Below, piece after piece: positions 35,020 through 43,217 of a stretch of 64,000 bases of DNA. The first letter of the stretch is position 1. Each line of letters starts with the position of its first letter. Source of the DNA: Bacteroidales bacterium. GTDB lineage: Bacteria; Bacteroidota; Bacteroidia; Bacteroidales; Salinivirgaceae. Below the pieces are notes generated by a model. That model was not told the origin of the DNA. It did not search any database and worked only from the letters and a program-made list of their open reading frames with translations. The stretch lies in the NCBI GenBank assembly GCA_012519055.1, contig JAAYQU010000045.1, positions 186,001 through 250,000 of the forward strand, given 5' to 3'. The translations under genes were made by a program, and so were the position numbers.

Positions 35020-36366
35020 ATGAAAAGAACATTTAAAGAAGATATGCAAGCATTTGCAATTAAGCAAGTTCTTAACTACCTTGATGAAGATCCGGAAAAG
35101 GGTTTGCCCAAAATCCTAAAATGGACAGAAAGGTTTGAAAAGTACGGTAAAAATGCAAATTTAATTAAACCCTTCCGTACTATTATTAATGACCCGGATA
35201 ACAACTGGAACATAATGATCAAGAGTCTTTGGACTGACATAGATCGTGATGTTTTCAAAGTTTTCTTTGAGAATTTTATTGTTAATACTTCCTTGGCTGC
35301 TTCAAACCAACAGGTAAAATCAAGACAGAAACACGGCTGTAATATTCCATGGGCTATACTTATGGATCTGACATCCGCCTGCAATTTAAAATGTATGGGA
35401 TGTTGGGCGGCAGATTATGGTCAAAAGCTGAACCTGAAGTATGAGGAACTCGATGATATTATCCGTCAGGGCAACGAGTTGGGTACATACATGTATATTT
35501 ACTCTGGCGGGGAACCGTTAGTTCGCAAAGATGATATCATTCGTTTATGTGAAGCTCATCCTGACTGCATGTTTCTGGCTTTCACTAATGGAACTTTGAT
35601 AGATGAGAAGTTTGCTGACGAAATGTTACGTGTCAAGAACTTTATACCTGCTATCAGTATTGAAGGCTTTGAAGAAGCGACCGATTATCGTCGCGGTGAA
35701 GGGACTTATCGGAAAATTAAGAATGCCATGCGTATTTTGAAAGAGAAAAAACTGCCATTTGGTGCATCCTGTTGCTATACTTCTAAAAATATCGATTCTC
35801 TCAGCTCGGAAGAGTATATTGATATGTTAGTTGAGGCAGGAGCAAAATTTGCATGGTTCTTTCACTATATGCCTATTGGCAATACGGCTGTTCCTGAACT
35901 ATTGCCCTTACCTGAACAACGTGAGGTTATGTACCGCAAAATAAGAGAATACAGAAAAACCAAACCTATTTTCACAATCGATTTCCAAAATGACGGTGAA
36001 TATATTAAGGGATGTATTGCAGGTGGTCGCAGCTACTTACACATTAACGCCAATGGTGATATTGAACCTTGTGCTTTTATTCACTATGCAGATTCCAATA
36101 TTAGAACTCATACACTTCTGGAAGCTTATAAACGTCCCTTATTTATGGCTTATAAAGAAGGGCAACCCTTTAATGACAATATGCTCCGTCCTTGTCCAAT
36201 GTTGGAAAATCCTGAGTGTTTATGCAATATGGTCAAGAATTCCGGTGCTTATTCAACCGATATGCAGTCTCCTGAAAACATTGACGATTTGTATACTAAG
36301 TGTAAGCCCTATGCAAACCGCTGGGCTCCCAAAGCTGATAAACTCTGGGAAGCAAGTCATAAGTAG
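35020..36366 (+). CDS. Radical SAM/SPASM-type enzyme 2
   Basis: A 448-residue enzyme with CNLKCMGC (Cys121, 125, 128), IYSGGEPLVRKDD, LAFTNGTLID and an auxiliary-cluster region (YIKGCIAGGRSYLHINANGD, IEPCAFIHYA, LRPCPMLENPECLCNMV). It aligns with enzyme 1 over its whole length (both share AISxEGxE and YMPIG), so the two arose by duplication. Unlike its neighbours it has a strong Shine-Dalgarno AAGGAG (35005-35010), 9 bases before the ATG, and a less AT-rich coding style, hinting at transfer from a Firmicutes-like donor. Substrate unknown. Confidence 0.85.
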   Translation: MKRTFKEDMQAFAIKQVLNYLDEDPEKGLPKILKWTERFEKYGKNANLIKPFRTIINDPDNNWNIMIKSLWTDIDRDVFKVFFENFIVNTSLAASNQQVKSRQKHGCNIPWAILMDLTSACNLKCMGCWAADYGQKLNLKYEELDDIIRQGNELGTYMYIYSGGEPLVRKDDIIRLCEAHPDCMFLAFTNGTLIDEKFADEMLRVKNFIPAISIEGFEEATDYRRGEGTYRKIKNAMRILKEKKLPFGASCCYTSKNIDSLSSEEYIDMLVEAGAKFAWFFHYMPIGNTAVPELLPLPEQREVMYRKIREYRKTKPIFTIDFQNDGEYIKGCIAGGRSYLHINANGDIEPCAFIHYADSNIRTHTLLEAYKRPLFMAYKEGQPFNDNMLRPCPMLENPECLCNMVKNSGAYSTDMQSPENIDDLYTKCKPYANRWAPKADKLWEASHK

Positions 36367-36757
36367 AATTCACCACAAAAACAAATTAAGATTATATAGA
36401 TAGAGACTTATATTATAGATAAAATAAACTATTAAATTGTATCAACCACTCACTTCTTAGTCATAAAAGAACGACAAAATAGATATAATCATAGGTCTTT
36501 TTTATGCTCTAAAATATCGATATATCAGGGTTTTTAAGAGAAATATCAAATAAACGAAAGGATAAAAATGTTGTAAGTATAGTTGTAAATGAATTGATTA
36601 AAACAGTACAAACGTATAGTATAGAATAGCAATTTATTACTAAAATAAGTATTTATGCTTTCAATAAGTATCAGAAAAACTTCATAAAAACTTAACATCT
36701 TTTCTTTTACATCCGTGTGTTAGACTTATATCTTTGTATTAGCCTAAACATTGATAT
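36367..36757. other. 391-base intergenic region before the membrane-protein operon
   Basis: No ORF with coding character is visible. The region is AT-rich; its last 30 bases hold the promoter at 36729. No terminator for the radical SAM gene is obvious. Confidence 0.4.
36729..36736 (+). promoter_or_regulatory. -7 promoter element for the 36.7-43 kb genes
   Basis: TATCTTTG is a perfect TAnnTTTG; a T-rich -33 region lies about 20 bases upstream. The predicted start is near 36742, leaving a leader of about 16 bases before the GTG at 36758. Confidence 0.5.
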
Positions 36758-37486
36758 GTGAAAACGAGATCTGTTTCTCTGACAATTCTTTCGATTGCTG
36801 TTTTTTTTATTTGTTGGGGAATTTCTCAATTGATAAGCATCAAAATGCAACAGACATTATTGTCAAGTTTGTTGTTTTCTATCGTTTTCACAGGTCTGAT
36901 CGGTTGTTTTATTCCAATATATTTCAAAAACAGATTTGGTTGGAAATACAATAAGAAAAGCTCAAACAAAACAGCAGGTTATATTTTCTTACTTTTAGCG
37001 ATTGTTTTTTCAACAATATTATCGGGAGCCATTTTCAAAGTGATAGAATTAAAATACTCTTGGAGTATAATTCTAAAATATATACTATTGTTTTTCCCAA
37101 TGTCGATAGGGATAGGATTGTTTGCTTTTTTATTAATTCCAAATACGATAAAAAAATGGAAAAAGAACAGAGCTAAAAGAGTGCTGTTAGTTATTTCAAT
37201 AAGCATTTTTTTCTTTGTTTCATTTTATATCGATTCGTTATTTCAAGATATCGAGCTAGCTGCTACCATGGGATTTATCGGGTTGTTATTGGGACTGGGT
37301 TATATTTTTCTTAGAAACTTCTGGATTGTTTATTCATCACTTTTTATAATAATGTTAGTCAATACACTAGCAGATAATAAGTATGATGATTATAACTATT
37401 GGGTTGTAATTATCAGCACTCTTCTCTCTTTAACAATATTGGCGTTTGACTTTATAAAGAATAGAAAATCAAAAATAGGAACTTAA
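36758..37486 (+). CDS. Polytopic membrane protein, unknown family
   Basis: A 242-residue protein with about seven hydrophobic helices (for example LTILSIAVFFICWGISQLI and LLFFPMSIGIGLFAFLLIP) and short basic loops (IKKWKKNRAKR). It starts at GTG 36758, directly behind a good promoter; no ATG is available in frame. I see none of the EExxxR or HxxxN motifs of the CPBP proteases found downstream, so it is not placed in that family. It ends 14 bases before the serine hydrolase gene, so it is probably the first gene of that operon. Confidence 0.6.
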   Translation: MKTRSVSLTILSIAVFFICWGISQLISIKMQQTLLSSLLFSIVFTGLIGCFIPIYFKNRFGWKYNKKSSNKTAGYIFLLLAIVFSTILSGAIFKVIELKYSWSIILKYILLFFPMSIGIGLFAFLLIPNTIKKWKKNRAKRVLLVISISIFFFVSFYIDSLFQDIELAATMGFIGLLLGLGYIFLRNFWIVYSSLFIIMLVNTLADNKYDDYNYWVVIISTLLSLTILAFDFIKNRKSKIGT

Positions 37487-37500
37487 TAAGATTGTAAAAA

Positions 37501-38550
37501 ATGACTACTGAAAAAGAGAAATCACTCCAAGCTGTGTTGGATAAAGTGGTTGACAATAAAAAAGTATTCGGGACATCTTTTGCTTTAAAAAACGATACGA
37601 TGGCTTGGCAAGGAGCATCCGGTAATTTTACCATAGATCAACCTTATTTTATAGCAAGCACCACGAAGCTGTTTACGACCGCGATAATCCTGAAATTAAG
37701 AGAAGAAGGCAAGTTAACTCTTGATGATAAAATCAGTAAATATATTGATGCTTCAATTTTGTATGGATTGCATATTTACAAAGGGAAAGAGTTTACCCAC
37801 GAACTTACCATCAGACACTTGCTTTCTCATACATCGGGGCTTCCTGACTATTTTCAAGATAAAGGGGCTAACGGGAAGAGTTTGGAAAATGAGTTAATGG
37901 GTGGAAATGATCAGTCATGGACTTTTAAAGATTCTATTGAAAGAACAAAAAATATACCTGCTCTTTTTATACCTGGTACAAAAGGAAAAGCAAAGTATTC
38001 AGATGCCAATTTTCAGCTTTTGGGAAAAATTATCGAGAAAATAACGGATAAATCTTATTCCGATAATTGCCAAGAGCATGTAATTCAGCCACTTGGTTTA
38101 ACCAGAACATATCTCTATGAAGATGCAACCGATGAGAATCCAAAGACACTGTATTACAAAAGCAAGGAGTTGAAAATACCCAAAGCAATGACATCTTTTG
38201 GGGCAGACGGCGGAATGGTCTCGGTTTCTGCCGATATGCTTGTTTTTATTGAGGCATTTTTCACAGGTAAATTGTTTCCACTAGCCTATATTGAAGAATT
38301 ACAAGAGTGGAATAGAATATTTTCTCCAATGCGTGCAGGTATTGGTATTCATTTGTTCAAGCTGCCCGGAATTTTTAATCCTACAGGTGCGGTTCCGTAT
38401 TTTATAGGGCATTCTGGGCTTTCAGGAGCTTTGGCATTTTACAGTCCTGAAGAAAATATTTATATCGCCGGAACTGTAAACCAAACAGCATATAACGATC
38501 TATCATTCAGAACAATGATTGCATTAACTATGAAAATTTTGAAGAAATGA
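37501..38550 (+). CDS. Beta-lactamase-fold serine hydrolase
   Basis: A 349-residue protein of the beta-lactamase/penicillin-binding (class C, S12) fold. The catalytic SxxK is STTK (Ser53, Lys56), the second motif is the YSD of YSDANFQLLG (YxN in classic enzymes), and GHSGLSGA replaces the KTG box. RHLLSHTSGLPDYF is the family motif. There is no signal peptide, so it is probably cytoplasmic; members act as esterases, amidases or D-aminopeptidases rather than beta-lactamases. Its stop overlaps the next ATG by 4 bases (ATGA), showing translational coupling. Confidence 0.82.
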   Translation: MTTEKEKSLQAVLDKVVDNKKVFGTSFALKNDTMAWQGASGNFTIDQPYFIASTTKLFTTAIILKLREEGKLTLDDKISKYIDASILYGLHIYKGKEFTHELTIRHLLSHTSGLPDYFQDKGANGKSLENELMGGNDQSWTFKDSIERTKNIPALFIPGTKGKAKYSDANFQLLGKIIEKITDKSYSDNCQEHVIQPLGLTRTYLYEDATDENPKTLYYKSKELKIPKAMTSFGADGGMVSVSADMLVFIEAFFTGKLFPLAYIEELQEWNRIFSPMRAGIGIHLFKLPGIFNPTGAVPYFIGHSGLSGALAFYSPEENIYIAGTVNQTAYNDLSFRTMIALTMKILKK

Positions 38551-39278
38551 AAAATCCAACTACATTAATAGTAGCTGTATTTCTGACTGTGTCACAAATA
38601 TCCTTTGCACAGCAAAATGAAAAAAAGAGAGAAGTATTGTTTGATATTGGACTAACTTCACAAACCTTATTAGATAAGCATATATCTTCGTTAAGTTGGA
38701 GCGGAATGGGGTTAGGAACAACAGTTTCTTATCAAAAATTTATCAAAGAGACATTCGTATTAAAGACAGAATTTTCGTTTTCAAAATTACAACTTGCCAA
38801 TATCACTGATTATAAGATAAATAGCCATAATTTTAATATTGACTTATTCGGAATGTGGAATATAATCAGCAAAACAAAACATAACCTGTTTACAGGCATA
38901 GCAACAGATATTTTTCTTAATACACGTAATTCGGATATTGACTATCGTAATTTCGTATTTGATGGTTGGGTGTCATTGGCTTGGGTCTCTAAATATAGCT
39001 TTGATATCGGAAAATTATATGGCGAAACTCAATTTTCACTGCCTTTAGTTTCGGCGGTAGTTACCCAAAATTATGTAAACAACTCAAGACATTTAATCTA
39101 CTTTGCAAGTTTCAATAATTCATTCAAAATAGATACACAAACATCTATGTATTATAGATTAAACAAAAGACATTCTATTGGATTAAAATATAAATGGAAT
39201 TTCTATAGTCTCGACATCAACAAACAGATAATAAACGGTGTCAACTATTACTTAATAACGTATAAATACAATATTTAG
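38547..39278 (+). CDS. Predicted outer-membrane barrel protein
   Basis: A 243-residue exported protein: signal peptide TTLIVAVFLTVSQISFAQQ, then alternating amphipathic strands (GLGTTVSYQKFIKETFVLKT, MYYRLNKRHSIGLKYKWNFY) and a terminal strand YYLITYKYNI. It overlaps the serine hydrolase stop by 4 bases and precedes the S41 peptidase by 5 bases. The family is not recognised; the strand pattern supports an outer-membrane location. Confidence 0.58.
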   Translation: MKNPTTLIVAVFLTVSQISFAQQNEKKREVLFDIGLTSQTLLDKHISSLSWSGMGLGTTVSYQKFIKETFVLKTEFSFSKLQLANITDYKINSHNFNIDLFGMWNIISKTKHNLFTGIATDIFLNTRNSDIDYRNFVFDGWVSLAWVSKYSFDIGKLYGETQFSLPLVSAVVTQNYVNNSRHLIYFASFNNSFKIDTQTSMYYRLNKRHSIGLKYKWNFYSLDINKQIINGVNYYLITYKYNI

Positions 39279-39283
39279 AGAAT

Positions 39284-40276
39284 ATGAAGCAAAAAATTCA
39301 ATTATTATTTATTTTTTCATTTTTCTTAATTGGTTGTGAAAAAGTATTTATGCCTGAAACAAAATCAGATAACATATCTGTTTTTGAGGAAGTTTATGAA
39401 GTAGCCAAAGCTAATTATGTGTTTTTTGAGTACAAACAAATCAACTGGGATTCAATCTATTTAGAATTTCAACCAGAAATCACAAATGATATGTCGGAAG
39501 AAGACTTTTTTATCGTGCTTTCCGCTTTTGTAAATAAGTTGGAAGATACGCATACGAGAATAATTTGGAATAATAAAAGCATTGGATATGATTTTACAAA
39601 TAACGCCAATGCTAATTTTGATAAAGAATTACTCTTTGAAAAGTATTTGAAGGATGATTATTTGACGGCGGGTGTAGTTTTATACAAAAAATTAAACGAT
39701 GTAGGATATGTATATATTCCTAATTTTTGGTATGGCAATGAACATGAGAAGTTTAATGATATTTTAAACTATTTTAGAGACACAAAAGGAATTATTGTTG
39801 ATATTAGAGACAACGGAGGAGGGCACAATATGTCAGGAATGGAAATCGCGAGACATTTTGTTACCAAAAAAACTTTAGTAGCAAAATGGTATTATAAAAC
39901 GGGAACAAGCTATAACAGTTTTTCTGAAAAATATGAGTCTTATATTGAGCCGTCAAACGAAACCATATACACTAACAATGTAATGCTTTTAGTTAATAGA
40001 GAGGTTTATAGTGCTGCGAATGATTTTACAAATACTATGAATCAAATACCAAGTGTTACTTTAATTGGAGATACAACAGGAGGTGGAGGCGGAATTCCAA
40101 GAATGTATATACTACAAAATGGATGGAAAATAAATATTTCAGATACATATAGTACAGACCCTTTTGACTTTAACGTTGAACACGGAATAGCTCCTGATAT
40201 TTTTATTGAAATGGACACTTTAAATACTGAAGTTGACGAAATAATTGAAAGAGCTATACAAGAGTTAAATAAATAA
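39284..40276 (+). CDS. S41-family (tail-specific/CtpA-like) peptidase lipoprotein
   Basis: A 330-residue lipoprotein (signal LFIFSFFLIGC, lipidated Cys18) with an S41 protease domain: an N-terminal helical part LSAFVNKLEDTHTRIIW, then VYIPNFWYG, IIVDIRDNGGGHNMSG (typical GxxxDLRxNGGG-like strand) and LLVNREVYSAANDF with the expected nucleophile Ser. GDTTGGGGGIPRMY follows. No PDZ domain is seen. S41 enzymes cleave exported proteins near their C-terminus or clear damaged proteins. It lies in the same operon as the barrel protein before it. Confidence 0.8.
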   Translation: MKQKIQLLFIFSFFLIGCEKVFMPETKSDNISVFEEVYEVAKANYVFFEYKQINWDSIYLEFQPEITNDMSEEDFFIVLSAFVNKLEDTHTRIIWNNKSIGYDFTNNANANFDKELLFEKYLKDDYLTAGVVLYKKLNDVGYVYIPNFWYGNEHEKFNDILNYFRDTKGIIVDIRDNGGGHNMSGMEIARHFVTKKTLVAKWYYKTGTSYNSFSEKYESYIEPSNETIYTNNVMLLVNREVYSAANDFTNTMNQIPSVTLIGDTTGGGGGIPRMYILQNGWKINISDTYSTDPFDFNVEHGIAPDIFIEMDTLNTEVDEIIERAIQELNK

Positions 40277-40282
40277 AACGAC

Positions 40283-40849
40283 ATGAATAATAAAATACAT
40301 ACGATTACAATTTTCAATGCTCGAATTATCGGAGTACTCTTTCTATTGGCTTTCTTAGTCTATGGTGTTGGAAGCCAATTGTTTGTAAGTGCCAACAATA
40401 CCGAAAAATATTTAGGAGCATTGCTAATTATCGCCAATTCGGTAATGGTTCTATTTATCGGGATTTTATTGAGGAAAACGTTGATTCTATACAATCCAAC
40501 AGTTAGCAATATTTATCTTTTTACAAGAATCATTGAAGCGTTAGCACTTGCATCAGTGCTTTTAAACGTAAGCGCATTAAACGATTTGGGATATATTCTT
40601 GCGATGTTAGTTTTAGGAATTGGCAGTATTCCAATGTGTTTGACACTGTATAAGCATAAAATCACACCATCTTGGTTAGCAATTTGGGGAGCTGTAGGTT
40701 ATGCAATTTTCGCCTTTGGCTTTCTGATGGAGCTATTTGGAAAAGAGTGGAGCATGTATCTTCTCGGTCCAGGTGGATTGTGGGAAGTGGTTTTCGCAAT
40801 TTGGTTAATTATTAAAGGAAGTAAAAATATAAAACCAACTACTCGTTAA
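40283..40849 (+). CDS. DUF4386 membrane protein
   Basis: A 188-residue polytopic protein with about six helices. The start (FNARIIGVLFLLAFLVYGVG) and the segments LLRKTLILYNPTVSNIYLFT and LGIGSIPMCLTLYKHKITPS match DUF4386 proteins, which have no known function and are common in Bacteroidota and Firmicutes. It starts 6 bases after the S41 gene, so it belongs to the same operon. Confidence 0.7.
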   Translation: MNNKIHTITIFNARIIGVLFLLAFLVYGVGSQLFVSANNTEKYLGALLIIANSVMVLFIGILLRKTLILYNPTVSNIYLFTRIIEALALASVLLNVSALNDLGYILAMLVLGIGSIPMCLTLYKHKITPSWLAIWGAVGYAIFAFGFLMELFGKEWSMYLLGPGGLWEVVFAIWLIIKGSKNIKPTTR

Positions 40850-40909
40850 TAAATAGTTGATTATTAGGTAATAATATTATAAAAACTTAATTAATAGGAA
40901 AATAGAACA

Positions 40910-41608
40910 ATGAAAAACAGTGAACGAGTAATCTGGGGAATACTATTAACGGCAATAGTATTTCTAATATCAGCATTTCTTGGCGGAAAAATAGAAATCA
41001 ACAATGAATTTATTCCTAAATCCTTTGGCGGGAAAACTCTTATGCTAATACTTTCAATAGCATTGATTTGGGGTTTAAAAAAGTATGTGAATTATAAAAT
41101 CTCGGTGCCAAAGTTCAAAAAAACATTAAAACCCATGTTATTTGGATTCTTGGCTGCTATAGTAGTTGTTGCTATTTTTTCAGTTATTGAAATAAGCATA
41201 AAAGGCGAATCGGAAACACATTACGCATTTGACGTGATGTCTCCATTACAGATTTTCCTTTTCGTATTTATCTATTCAAGTATTGTTGAAGAGGTTCTAT
41301 TTCGTGGCTTTCTTCAAAATATATTAAATCCACTGAAAGACAAAGGATTTAAAATTTTTAAAAGACATATTAGCGTACCTGTAATAATTGGTGCTGCTGC
41401 ATTTAGCTTAGTGCATTTGAATTTAATATCAACAGATAAAGGTGCTTTCTTCATGGTTAAAACCCTTGTTTCTGCATTTGCTGTTGGAATAATTGCCGGT
41501 TATTATCAGGAGAAATATAATAACAATGCGTATGCAATTCTTGTCCACATGGGTGGTAATATCATGGGATTAATAGCGGCATTATTCATGAGTTTAAATC
41601 TTCAATAA
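40910..41608 (+). CDS. CPBP-family intramembrane protease, tandem copy 1
   Basis: A 232-residue protein with 6-8 helices and the Abi/CAAX-protease motifs: SIVEEVLFRGFLQN (EExxxR), FSLVHL (FxxxH) and LVHMGGNIMG (HxxxN). CPBP proteins include CAAX prenyl proteases, bacteriocin self-immunity proteins and envelope proteases. Two paralogues follow, each preceded by nearly the same leader (AATAGGARAATAGAACA before the ATG), so coding region and leader were duplicated together. Substrate unknown. Confidence 0.85.
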   Translation: MKNSERVIWGILLTAIVFLISAFLGGKIEINNEFIPKSFGGKTLMLILSIALIWGLKKYVNYKISVPKFKKTLKPMLFGFLAAIVVVAIFSVIEISIKGESETHYAFDVMSPLQIFLFVFIYSSIVEEVLFRGFLQNILNPLKDKGFKIFKRHISVPVIIGAAAFSLVHLNLISTDKGAFFMVKTLVSAFAVGIIAGYYQEKYNNNAYAILVHMGGNIMGLIAALFMSLNLQ

Positions 41609-41694
41609 TTGTATTTGATACGATTTGCATATATTAAGTGATTGATTTTTAGATAATAACAATATTAAAGTCTAATAAATAGGAGAATAGAACA

Positions 41695-42393
41695 ATGAAA
41701 AACAGCGAACGAGTTATTTGGGGAATATTATTAACAGTAATAGTATTTCTAATATCAGCATTTCTTGGCGGAAAAATCCAAATCGACAATGAATTTATTC
41801 CCGAATCCTTTGGAGGTGACACACTTAGACTGCTATTTTCAATCGCTTTGATTTGTGGTTTAAAAAAGTATGTGAATTATAAAATCTCGGTGCCAAAGTT
41901 CAAAAAGACTTTAAAACCAATGCTGTTCGGGTTTTTGGCAGCTGTATTAGTCAATGGTCTTATTACTGTTATAGGGAATAATTTAGGAATCGCAGCAGAA
42001 TCACATTATGCTTTTGATGTGATGTCCCCATTACAATTTTTTCTTTTTATATTTATCTATGCAAGTATAGAGGAAGAAGTTTTGTTTCGTGGATTTCTTC
42101 AAAATATATTACATCCGTTGAAAAAGAAAGGGTTAAAAATATTTAAAAGGCATATTAGCGTGCCTGTAATTATTGGCGCTATTATGTTTAGCGCAGCGCA
42201 TTTAGGCTTAATCGCAACAGGTGCTGGTACTTTCTTCATAGTTAGAACTCTTATTTTCACATTTACTCTTGGATTAATTGCCGGTTATTATCAGGAGAAA
42301 TATAATAACAATGCGTATGCAATTCTTGTCCATATGGCAGGTAATTTCATGGGATTAATGGGGATATTATATATGAGCTTAAATCTTCAATAA
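41695..42393 (+). CDS. CPBP-family intramembrane protease, tandem copy 2
   Basis: Also 232 residues and nearly identical to copy 1 over the N-terminal 85 residues and the EExxxR region (SIEEEVLFRGFLQN). Motifs 2 and 3 are FSAAHL and LVHMAGNFMG. The part between residues 95 and 115 (VNGLITVIGNNLGIAAESH) has diverged most. The leader again contains AATAGGAGAATAGAACA. All catalytic residues are kept, so the copy should be active. Confidence 0.85.
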   Translation: MKNSERVIWGILLTVIVFLISAFLGGKIQIDNEFIPESFGGDTLRLLFSIALICGLKKYVNYKISVPKFKKTLKPMLFGFLAAVLVNGLITVIGNNLGIAAESHYAFDVMSPLQFFLFIFIYASIEEEVLFRGFLQNILHPLKKKGLKIFKRHISVPVIIGAIMFSAAHLGLIATGAGTFFIVRTLIFTFTLGLIAGYYQEKYNNNAYAILVHMAGNFMGLMGILYMSLNLQ

Positions 42394-42452
42394 TAAGTGA
42401 TAGGTTTTAAATAATAGCGATATAAAAACTTGACAAACAGGAGAATAGAACA

Positions 42453-43160
42453 ATGAAAAATAGTGAACGAATTATTTTGGGATTGCTATTAACGGCAATA
42501 GTATTTCTAATATCAACTTTTGCGGGCAAAAATTTTAGCTTGAATTCTGAATGTATACCTGATTCTTTTATAACTAATACAGTTATGTTGATTCTTTCAA
42601 TTGGTTTGATTTGGGGTTTAAAGAAGCATGTAAAATATAAAGTCTCACTCCCTAAGTTTAAAAAAACATTAAGACCTATATTGTTCGGACTGTTGGGAGC
42701 AATGGTAGTCAATATTATTATGTCGATTGTAGAAATAGCAATGGGAGTCAAAAATATTGAATCACACTCTGCACATTCTACGTTGTCACCGTTACAGTTT
42801 TTTATCTTTATATTTATTTGTACACCTATTGCAGAAGAAGTACTGTTTCGTGGTTTTCTTCAGAATATATTAAAACCATTGAAAGTTAAAGGGATAAAAA
42901 TTTTTAAAAGACATATTAGTGTCCCTGTGATTATCAGTGCGGTTGCATTTGCATTAGTACATTTAATTATAATAACATCAGGCTCAGGCTCTCTTTTCGT
43001 GATTAGGACATTAGTTTTAACCACAACTATTGGCTTGATAGCCGGTTATTATCAGGAAAAATATGATAATAACGCCTATGCGATTCTTGTCCACATAGCA
43101 GTTAACTTTTGGGGTTTAGCAGCTGTGTTATTAGCGTCTTTAGCTAAATTAAGTTTCTAA
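42453..43160 (+). CDS. CPBP-family intramembrane protease, tandem copy 3
   Basis: At 235 residues this is the most divergent of the three copies, yet still opens MKNSERIILGLLLTAIVFLI. Motifs are PIAEEVLFRGFLQN, FALVHL and LVHIAVNFWG; the extra loop VKNIESHSAHSTLSP differs from the other copies. The leader (ACAGGAGAATAGAACA) is conserved. The FAD-dependent oxidoreductase gene follows 57 bases later on the same strand. Confidence 0.85.
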   Translation: MKNSERIILGLLLTAIVFLISTFAGKNFSLNSECIPDSFITNTVMLILSIGLIWGLKKHVKYKVSLPKFKKTLRPILFGLLGAMVVNIIMSIVEIAMGVKNIESHSAHSTLSPLQFFIFIFICTPIAEEVLFRGFLQNILKPLKVKGIKIFKRHISVPVIISAVAFALVHLIIITSGSGSLFVIRTLVLTTTIGLIAGYYQEKYDNNAYAILVHIAVNFWGLAAVLLASLAKLSF

Positions 43161-43217
43161 TTTTGAGCGAAGTAATAAGTCAGACATCTCTTAATCGATA
43201 AAAATAAGTAGGCTAAT

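Noticed and set aside
37501-38550. A true antibiotic beta-lactamase
   Set aside because: There is no signal peptide, and the third motif is HSG rather than KTG, as in esterase-like members of the fold.
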